From: Pseudomonadota bacterium
Lineage (GTDB): Bacteria; Pseudomonadota; Alphaproteobacteria; Acetobacterales; Acetobacteraceae
Assembly (NCBI GenBank): GCA_021845985.1
Contig: JAJZES010000007.1
Coordinates: 1 to 64,000 of the forward strand
Direction: 5' to 3'
Length of the DNA stretch: 64,000 nt
Positions 57,673 to 64,000 of the stretch are shown piece after piece. The notes beneath the pieces are model-generated. The model saw only the letters and a program-made list of their open reading frames with translations. It ran no database searches and was not told the origin of the DNA. How positions within the stretch are numbered: the stretch's first letter is position 1; every line of letters begins with the position of its first letter. The translations under genes and the position numbers were made by a program.

Positions 57673-58974
57673 CTATGCGGCCTCCGCGACCAGCGTGCGG
57701 AAACGCTCGCCGCGCGCCTCGAAGCCGCTGAACTGATCGAAGCTGGCGCAGGCCGGCGACAGCAGCACCACCGGCACCGCCAGCCGCCGCGCCGCCGCCG
57801 CGGCGACGGGAACCGCAGTGTCGAGGGTTTCGACGATACTGTGCGACACCGCATGCGCCGCCAGCGTCGCCGCCAGCGTCGCCGCATCGCGGCCGATCAG
57901 CAAGGCGTGGGCGATGCGCGGGAACCACGGCGCCAGTGCGTCGATGCCGCCGGCCTTGGCGATGCCGCCGGCGATCCAGATCAGCCGCGGATAGCAGGCG
58001 AGGGCGCGCGCCGCGCTGTCGGCATTGGTCGCCTTGCTGTCGTTGATGAAGACGATGCCGTCGATGCTGCCGACGCGCTCCTGCCGGTGCGGCAGGCCGG
58101 GGAAGCCGGCGATGCCGCGGGCGATGGCCGCGCGCGGCAGCCCGAGCGCCAGCGCCAGCGCCGCCGCCGCCGCGGCATTCTGCGCATTATGCGCGCCGGG
58201 CAGGGCAACAGCGTCGCCCAGCAGGTCGAACGGCGCCGTCGCGGCCGAGATCGTCGTCACCCGCGCGCCCAGCGACTCGGCCATCATGCGGCTGTCAACA
58301 TCGTCGATGCCGATGATCGCCGTATCATGCCCGTCCTGGCGGGCAAAAATTGCCCGCTTGGCGCGCGCATAGCCGGCCATGTCGCCATGCCGGTCGAGAT
58401 GATCGGGGGACAGATTGAGCATTGCCGCGGCATCAAAGCGCAGCGTCTCGAGTCGTTCCAACATGTACGACGACATTTCGAGAACGTACAGCCCGGCGTC
58501 GGGCAGCAGCGGCAGCGCCAGCGCCGCTGTGCCGAGATTGCCGCCGGCGGCAACCGGCACCCCGGCCTGTTCGGCGATACAGGCGAGCAGCGCCGTGGTG
58601 GTCGATTTGCCGTTGGTGCCGGTGATGCCGGCGAAGCGGGCGCGCGATCCGGCGGCGCGCACCGCGCGGTACAGCAACTCGGCATCCGACAGGATCGGTA
58701 CCGCGGCGGCGCGCGCCGCCGCGGCCAGCGGATGCGGTGCCGGCAGGGTGTGGGCGATGCCGGGCGACAGCAGCAGTGCCGTCAGCCCCGCCATCTCCGG
58801 CAACGCCACGCGCAGGCCGGCGGCGGCAGCGGCGGTGCGCGCCGCTGCAGCGTCGTCCCAGGCGATCAGCTCTGCCCCCATGGCGCGCAGCGCCAGCGCC
58901 GCCGGCAGCCCGTTGCGGCCGAGGCCGACCACCGCGAAGCGCTGGCCGGCGAAGATGTCTGCTGGAAACATCAT
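57673..58974 (-). CDS. murD: UDP-N-acetylmuramoylalanine--D-glutamate ligase MurD
   Basis: Adds D-glutamate to UDP-MurNAc-L-Ala. 433 residues. It has [13 protein letters not shown] at the start, the ATP loop [38 protein letters not shown], and [13 protein letters not shown] in the C-terminal domain. Starts ATG ATG at 58974, overlapping mraY by 4 bases. Confidence 0.96.
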   Translation of the reverse strand: MMFPADIFAGQRFAVVGLGRNGLPAALALRAMGAELIAWDDAAAARTAAAAAGLRVALPEMAGLTALLLSPGIAHTLPAPHPLAAAARAAAVPILSDAELLYRAVRAAGSRARFAGITGTNGKSTTTALLACIAEQAGVPVAAGGNLGTAALALPLLPDAGLYVLEMSSYMLERLETLRFDAAAMLNLSPDHLDRHGDMAGYARAKRAIFARQDGHDTAIIGIDDVDSRMMAESLGARVTTISAATAPFDLLGDAVALPGAHNAQNAAAAAALALALGLPRAAIARGIAGFPGLPHRQERVGSIDGIVFINDSKATNADSAARALACYPRLIWIAGGIAKAGGIDALAPWFPRIAHALLIGRDAATLAATLAAHAVSHSIVETLDTAVPVAAAAARRLAVPVVLLSPACASFDQFSGFEARGERFRTLVAEAA

Positions 58975-60059
58975 CGGATTTTCAAGGTGGCCAGACCCAC
59001 CAGGGCGAGGATCATGGAGATGATCCAAAAGCGGATGACGATGGTTGGCTCGGCCCAGCCCTTTTTCTCGAAATGATGATGCAGCGGCGCCATGCGGAAC
59101 ACCCGCCGGCCGGTGCGTTTGAACCAGAACACCTGGACGATGACGCTGACCGTCTCGACCACGAACAGCCCGCCGACGATCGCCAGCACCACCTCGTGCT
59201 TGACCGCGACGGCGATGGCGCCAAGCGCTCCGCCGAGGGCGAGGCTGCCGGTGTCGCCCATGAACACCGCCGCCGGCGGCGCATTGAACCACAAAAAGCC
59301 CAGACCGGCGCCGATCAGCGCCGAGCAGAACACGGCGAGTTCGCCGACGCCGGGCACATGGTTCAGCTGCAGATAATCGGCAAACACGCGGTTTCCGACG
59401 AGATAGGCGATCAGGCTGAACACGCCGGCGCAGATGATGGTCGGCACGATCGCCAGCCCGTCCAGCCCGTCGGTCAGATTGACCGCGTTGGAACTGCCGA
59501 GGATGATCAGCATGCCGAGCAGCGGAAAGGCGATGCCGAGCTGCAGCGACACCTCCTTGACCACCGGGAAGGTCAGCGACGTGGCCAGCGGCGCATGCGT
59601 CAGCCAGGTGATCCAGATCGCCGCGGCGAGACCGAGCACCGCCTGCACCGTCAGCTTGCCGCGCCCCGACAGGCCGCGAAAATTGGCCCGCGAAAGTTTG
59701 ATGTAGTCATCGACGAAGCCGAGCGCGCCATAGCCGAGCGTCAGCAGCAGCACGGCCCAGACATAGCCGCTGCGCAGATCGGCCCACAGCAGCGTCGAAG
59801 CGGTCAGCGCCGACAGGATCAGCACGCCGCCCATCGTCGGCGTGCCCTTTTTTTCGATCAGATGGCGTTCCGGCCCGTCCGGGCGAATCGGCTGGCCGTT
59901 GCGCTGGACGCGGCGCAGCCAGCGGATGAACACCGGCCCGATGACGAAGCTGACCACCAGCGCCGTCAGGCACGCCGCACCCGAGCGGAAGGTGATGTAG
60001 CGGAACAGGTTGAACAGGATGAACTGTTCAGCGTACGGCCGGGTCAGGCTGTAGAGCAT
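58971..60059 (-). CDS. mraY: MraY phospho-MurNAc-pentapeptide transferase
   Basis: Transfers phospho-MurNAc-pentapeptide to undecaprenyl phosphate, giving lipid I. 362 residues and ten membrane helices. The signature [12 protein letters not shown], catalytic [18 protein letters not shown] and the late [13 protein letters not shown] are all present. Overlaps murF by one base. Confidence 0.97.
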   Translation of the reverse strand: MLYSLTRPYAEQFILFNLFRYITFRSGAACLTALVVSFVIGPVFIRWLRRVQRNGQPIRPDGPERHLIEKKGTPTMGGVLILSALTASTLLWADLRSGYVWAVLLLTLGYGALGFVDDYIKLSRANFRGLSGRGKLTVQAVLGLAAAIWITWLTHAPLATSLTFPVVKEVSLQLGIAFPLLGMLIILGSSNAVNLTDGLDGLAIVPTIICAGVFSLIAYLVGNRVFADYLQLNHVPGVGELAVFCSALIGAGLGFLWFNAPPAAVFMGDTGSLALGGALGAIAVAVKHEVVLAIVGGLFVVETVSVIVQVFWFKRTGRRVFRMAPLHHHFEKKGWAEPTIVIRFWIISMILALVGLATLKIR

Positions 60060-61420
60060 CAGCGCGCCTCCATCGTGGCGGCGGCGTCGATTGCGGCGAC
60101 AATGCGGGCCATGCGGCTACCCAGGCTTCCTTTGACCAGCACGGCGTCGCCCGGTCGCAGCGCCGCCACCACGGCGGGCGCCAGCGCCGCCGAGTCGTCG
60201 GCATGCACAGTGCGGATACGCTGCGGCAGCGACTCGTGCAGCCGCTGCGTCAACGTGCCGCAGGTAAAAACCATGTCGGCGACAGATGCAATCGAAGGTG
60301 CGAGAGCGGAATGCTCGGCCGGCCCGTGGGCGCCGAGTTCCAGCATGTCGCCGAGCACGACGAGGCGGCGGGTCGCCGGCTGCAGCGCCAGCACATCGAG
60401 TGCCGCGCGCACCGAGGCGGCGGAGGCGTTGTAGCTTTCGTCGAGCAGCAATGCGCTGCCGCCGGCAATGGCGACACGCCGGCGCACGCCGCGCCCGCGC
60501 ACCGGCGCGAAGGCGGCGAGCGCGGCGGCGGCGGCGGCGACATCGAGACCGAGCGCATCGACCGTGGCGAGCGTCGCCAGCGCGTTCATCGCCATGTGGC
60601 CACCCGGCGCATTCAGCCGCAGGCGAACCGGCCTGCCGCCGACCATGGCGGTGATGTCGCTGCCCTCGGCATCGGCGACCCGGTCGAGCAGCCGCGCATC
60701 GGCGCCGGCGGCGGCGCCGAAGCTGCGCAGCGTTGCCGTCGTCTGGCGCAGCACCGGCAGCATCGCGTCATCGGCCGGCAGCACGGCGATGCCGTTGGCT
60801 TCCAGCCCATGCAGGATCGTCGCCTTCTCGGCGGCGATCGCCGCGAGGCTGCCGAAATGGCCGAGATGGGCGGCGGCGATGCCGGTGATGATGGCGAGAT
60901 GCGGGCGCACCAGCCGGCTCAGCGGGGCGATCTCGCCGGGATGGTTGGTGCCGATCTCGGCCACCGCGAACGCCGCATCGGCCGGCATCCGCGCCAGCGT
61001 CAGCGGCACGCCCCAATGATTGTTATAGGAGGCGTCGGCGGCATGGGTCGCGCCGATAGCGCTGAGCGCCGTGCGCAACATCTCCTTGGTCGTGGTTTTG
61101 CCGACGCTGCCGGTGACGGCGACGATGCGGCCGGCGAAGCGGGCGCGGGCAGCGGCGCCGAGCGCCTGCAGCGCGGCGCGGGTGTCGGGCACGCGCAGGC
61201 CGGCGCCCTTGTGCACCAACGCGCCGGCCGCCCCGCGCGCCAGCGCGTCGGCGACATGGTCGTGGCCGTCGCCGTTGTCGCCGACCAGGGCGACGAACAG
61301 ATCGCCCGGCGCCAGCGTGCGGCTGTCGATCGACACGCCGGTCGCGTCGAAGGTGGTGGCGGCGCCGGTCGCCGCAGCGAGCTCGGCGGCGCGCCACAGC
61401 GGCGCTGGGGCGCGGCTCAT
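60059..61420 (-). CDS. murF: MurF: UDP-MurNAc-tripeptide--D-Ala-D-Ala ligase
   Basis: Adds the D-Ala-D-Ala made by Ddl. 453 residues. It has [13 protein letters not shown] at the N-terminus, the ATP loop [15 protein letters not shown], the [15 protein letters not shown] block, [10 protein letters not shown], and [17 protein letters not shown] in the C-terminal domain. The ATG at 61420 overlaps murE by 4 bases. Confidence 0.96.
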   Translation of the reverse strand: MSRAPAPLWRAAELAAATGAATTFDATGVSIDSRTLAPGDLFVALVGDNGDGHDHVADALARGAAGALVHKGAGLRVPDTRAALQALGAAARARFAGRIVAVTGSVGKTTTKEMLRTALSAIGATHAADASYNNHWGVPLTLARMPADAAFAVAEIGTNHPGEIAPLSRLVRPHLAIITGIAAAHLGHFGSLAAIAAEKATILHGLEANGIAVLPADDAMLPVLRQTTATLRSFGAAAGADARLLDRVADAEGSDITAMVGGRPVRLRLNAPGGHMAMNALATLATVDALGLDVAAAAAALAAFAPVRGRGVRRRVAIAGGSALLLDESYNASAASVRAALDVLALQPATRRLVVLGDMLELGAHGPAEHSALAPSIASVADMVFTCGTLTQRLHESLPQRIRTVHADDSAALAPAVVAALRPGDAVLVKGSLGSRMARIVAAIDAAATMEAR

Positions 61421-62919
61421 GCCACCCCCGCCAGACGCCGCACCACGGCGACATCGTCGAACGGCAATACCTCGGCGCCGACGATCTGCCCCTGTTCGTG
61501 GCCCTTGCCGGCGACCGCCAGAACGTCGCCGGGCGCAAGGTCGGACAGCGCCGCGGCAATCGCCGCCGCCCGCCCGGCGATCTCCACCGCCTCGGGGCAG
61601 GCGGCGCGGATCGCCGCGCGGATCGCCTCGGGCCGTTCGCTGCGCGGATTGTCGTCGGTCACCACGACGCGATCGGCCAGCCGCGCCGCCACCGCGCCCA
61701 TCATCGGCCGCTTGCCGGGATCGCGGTCGCCGCCGGCACCGAACACCACCGCCAGCCGCCCCGCCGTATGCGGCCGCAGCGCCAGCAGCAGCCGCTCCAG
61801 CGCGTCGGGCGTGTGGGCATAATCGACATACACCGCGGCGCCGTTGGCCAGCCGCGCCGCCAGTTCCATCCGCCCGCGCACGCCGACCAGATGCGCCAGC
61901 AGATCGAGCGCGTGCGGCACGCCGGTCGCCAGCGCCAGCGCCGCGGCCAGCAATGCGTTGTCGGCCTGAAACCGCCCCGGCAGCGCCAGCTTCAACTCGC
62001 GCCGGCCATCCGCGGTGGCCACCCGCAGCACCTGCCCGTCGGGTAAAGTCGTTGTGCGCAGCAGCGAGATTGCCGACCCGCCGGGACCGACGAGGCGCAG
62101 GTCGAGCCGCCGTGCCGCCGCCACCGCGCGCAGCGCCGCCAGGGTCGTGGCATCAAGCGCGGTGCTGACGATCGCCGGTGCCCCCGGCGGCAGCAGTTCG
62201 CCGAACAGCCGCAGCTTGGCGGCGCGGTAGGCCGCCATGCTGTGATGATAGTCGAGATGGTCGCGGGTCAGATTGGTGAAGGCGCCGGCGGCGAGCGTCA
62301 GCCCGTCGAGGCGGAACTGGTCGAGCCCGTGCGACGAGGCTTCGAGCGCCGCATGCTGCACGCCGTGGCGGGCCAGCGCCGCCAGCGTATTGGCCAGCAC
62401 GACCGGGTCGGGCGTGGTCAGGCCGCCGCCGGAGGCGCCCGCCGCAGCGCCGGGGGCGATGACCCCGAGCGTGCCCAGGCTGGCCGCCGGCCGCCCGGCC
62501 AGCGTCCACAACTGGCGCAGGAACTCCACCGTCGAGGTCTTGCCGTTGGTGCCGGTCACCGCAACCTGCGTCGCCGGCAGCGGGCCTGCGAGATGCGCGG
62601 CGATCTGCGCCAGCCGCCGCCGCGGCTCGGCGTCCTCGATCAGCGGGCGCGGCGGCACGCCGGGCGGCCATTCGGTGCCGGGCGGTGCGATCACCGCCGC
62701 GGCACCGCGGCTTACCGCATCGGCGATGAAGGCGCGGCCATCGACCCGTCCGCCGGCAATGGCGACGAACAGCGCTCCATCCGCCGCCTGCCGGCTGTCC
62801 GCGGTCACCCCGCGCACGGCGACGCCGAGGCGCCACGCCGCCGGCAGCGCGCCCGGCAACTGCCCCGCCTGCTGCATGCGGCTGGCCAACTCAGCGAACT
62901 GCATTGGCGGGCGCGACAT
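61417..62919 (-). CDS. murE: MurE: UDP-MurNAc-tripeptide ligase, meso-DAP type
   Basis: Adds the third stem residue. About 500 residues. The ATP loop is AVTGTNGKTSTVEFL, EASSHGLDQFRLDG and LTRDHLDYH follow, and the substrate motif DDNPRSE (C-terminal) is the form selective for meso-diaminopimelate, as expected for a Gram-negative. The ATG at 62919 is preferred (GAGGCGG upstream); ATG 62904 is an alternative. Overlaps the ftsI stop by 29 bases. Confidence 0.94.
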   Translation of the reverse strand: MSRPPMQFAELASRMQQAGQLPGALPAAWRLGVAVRGVTADSRQAADGALFVAIAGGRVDGRAFIADAVSRGAAAVIAPPGTEWPPGVPPRPLIEDAEPRRRLAQIAAHLAGPLPATQVAVTGTNGKTSTVEFLRQLWTLAGRPAASLGTLGVIAPGAAAGASGGGLTTPDPVVLANTLAALARHGVQHAALEASSHGLDQFRLDGLTLAAGAFTNLTRDHLDYHHSMAAYRAAKLRLFGELLPPGAPAIVSTALDATTLAALRAVAAARRLDLRLVGPGGSAISLLRTTTLPDGQVLRVATADGRRELKLALPGRFQADNALLAAALALATGVPHALDLLAHLVGVRGRMELAARLANGAAVYVDYAHTPDALERLLLALRPHTAGRLAVVFGAGGDRDPGKRPMMGAVAARLADRVVVTDDNPRSERPEAIRAAIRAACPEAVEIAGRAAAIAAALSDLAPGDVLAVAGKGHEQGQIVGAEVLPFDDVAVVRRLAGVA

Positions 62920-64000
62920 AGGCCGCCTCGTGGCGCATGTCGTGCGTCGTGCAGATGGTGCAGTCATGCGCCGCCGGCACCGTCGGCAGCGTCAGCGGCG
63001 GCAGCAGGCGCGCCGCCGGCGCCGCCGGCCTGGCCGCCGCCATCGGCCGTCCCGGTTCCAGCGGGATCGCCAGCGCCGCGTTGATCTCTGCCGCGTGCTC
63101 GACATCCGGCAGCAGTCCGAGCATCGGCGCGGCGCGTGCGATCACCTTCGCCGCCACCGGCGCCACCACCCAGCCGGCGGTGGCGTAGCCATGCGTGCTG
63201 GCGTTCGCCTTCGGCTCGTCCAGCATCATATAGACCGCGTAGCGCGGCGCATTCATCGGGAACACGCCCATGAACGCATCGACGCGCGCGTCTTTCTTGT
63301 AGCCGTGCCCGCCGGAGGTCTTCTGTGCCGTGCCGGTCTTGCCGCCGACGAAGTAGCCGGGCACTTCGGCCGAGGTGCCGACACCCTCGGTGACCACCGC
63401 GCGCATCAGCCGGCGCACGATGTCCGAGGTTGCCAGTTTCATCACCCGCACGCCAAGCGGCGGCGGCGCGTCGGGGTCGGCGGCGAGAATGGTCGGATGC
63501 AGCAGGATGCCGCCATTGGCGACCGCCGAACTGCCGACGACGACATGCAGCGGCGTCACCGCGATGCCCTGACCAAAGCCGATGGTCATGGTGGCGAGTG
63601 ACTTCCAGCTCCGCTCGCTCGGAAACAGCGGCCCCGCCGTCTCCGGCAGCTCGAACGGCACCCGCGTCAGCATGCCGAGTTTTTGCAGCCACGCCCGCTG
63701 CCGCTCGGCGCCGACCGCATCGGCCATGTGGGCGGCGCCGATGTTGGACGAATAGGCGATGATCTCGGGCACATAGAGGTAGCGGTGCTTGCCCTGGAAA
63801 TCGTTGATCGTGTAGCGCCCGACCCGGATCGGGTTGGTGGCGTCGAAGCCGTTGGCGATGGTGACGACGCCGTCGTCGAGCGCCGCCGACACGTTTTGCA
63901 GCTTGAACGTGCTGCCCGGCTCATAGACGCCGCCGATGGCCCGGTTGCGCCGCTCCTCGGGGGCGGCGCGGCCGAAATCATTGGCGTCATAGTCTGGCAA
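62891..64000 (-). CDS. ftsI: Division transpeptidase FtsI/PBP3, C-terminal part
   Basis: Class B penicillin-binding protein crosslinking septal peptidoglycan with FtsW. Only the C-terminal 370 residues lie in the window; the 5' part continues past the right edge. The three active-site motifs are visible: STFK (Ser at about 63913), SSN in IIAYSSNIGAA, and KTGTAQ in GGKTGTAQK. A Pro/Ala-rich tail with CTICTTHDMR follows, ending ANAVR. Confidence 0.92.
   Translation of the reverse strand: MPDYDANDFGRAAPEERRNRAIGGVYEPGSTFKLQNVSAALDDGVVTIANGFDATNPIRVGRYTINDFQGKHRYLYVPEIIAYSSNIGAAHMADAVGAERQRAWLQKLGMLTRVPFELPETAGPLFPSERSWKSLATMTIGFGQGIAVTPLHVVVGSSAVANGGILLHPTILAADPDAPPPLGVRVMKLATSDIVRRLMRAVVTEGVGTSAEVPGYFVGGKTGTAQKTSGGHGYKKDARVDAFMGVFPMNAPRYAVYMMLDEPKANASTHGYATAGWVVAPVAAKVIARAAPMLGLLPDVEHAAEINAALAIPLEPGRPMAAARPAAPAARLLPPLTLPTVPAAHDCTICTTHDMRHEAAYVAPANAVR

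Overview
The window is GC-rich, densely packed, Gram-negative DNA. Class I lysyl-tRNA synthetase, a GapR-type (DUF2312) nucleoid protein, DUF1127, DUF6481 and DUF6635 proteins, lpxC/bamD and a meso-DAP-type MurE all fit an alphaproteobacterium, probably of the Rhodospirillales/Acetobacterales kind. That placement is inferred from gene content; no 16S gene is present.

Layout. (1) 1-1.5 kb: the 3' part of a large serine recombinase, at the end of an element that extends off the left edge and abuts tRNA-Ser(GGA). (2) 1.5-6.6 kb: lepA behind an unusual EF-G-like GTPase, then a small toxin-antitoxin locus whose toxin has lost its stop. (3) 6.3-18.9 kb: housekeeping and metabolic genes (gapR, glycerate 2-kinase, a CorC/CNNM transporter, KDPG aldolase, a DinG-type helicase, class I LysRS next to a truncated MprF-like protein, a flavin-dependent oxidoreductase). 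(4) 19-26.5 kb: accessory catabolism, comprising a frameshifted DUF1640 remnant, a TRAP binding protein with acyl-CoA dehydrogenase and an aminoglycoside-phosphotransferase-like kinase, and a lower-GC set of flavin monooxygenase, SDR and AraC regulator. (5) 26.6-32.4 kb: pyridoxal phosphate synthesis (pdxJ and pdxA in divergent operons, with a 2OG-Fe dioxygenase, an RlmM-like methyltransferase and a VOC protein), then an FTR1/cupredoxin iron-uptake pair under a Fur-box-like promoter. (6) 32.5-42.3 kb: an orphan ABC binding protein, a VapBC module, hldE, a DMT transporter, DUF proteins, an M24B aminopeptidase and an atypical response regulator. (7) 42.4-64 kb: a long minus-strand cell envelope and division cluster, transcribed right to left as ftsI-murE-murF-mraY-murD-ftsW-murG-murC-murB-ddl-ftsQ-ftsA-ftsZ-lpxC-bamD-recN-ligA. 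Most of its junctions are 4-base overlaps.

The dcw run builds the lipid II precursor (MurE, MurF, MraY, MurD, MurG, MurC, MurB, Ddl), exports or polymerises it at the septum (FtsW, FtsI) and organises the divisome (FtsQ, FtsA, FtsZ). LpxC and BamD then serve the outer membrane, and RecN and LigA serve DNA repair and replication. I found no clear new defence system, CRISPR array or biosynthetic cluster. The most interesting points are the recombinase/tRNA read-through, the LysRS/truncated-MprF pair, the EF-G-like GTPase lacking the catalytic histidine, the atypical receiver regulator and the iron operon with its operator-like palindrome.
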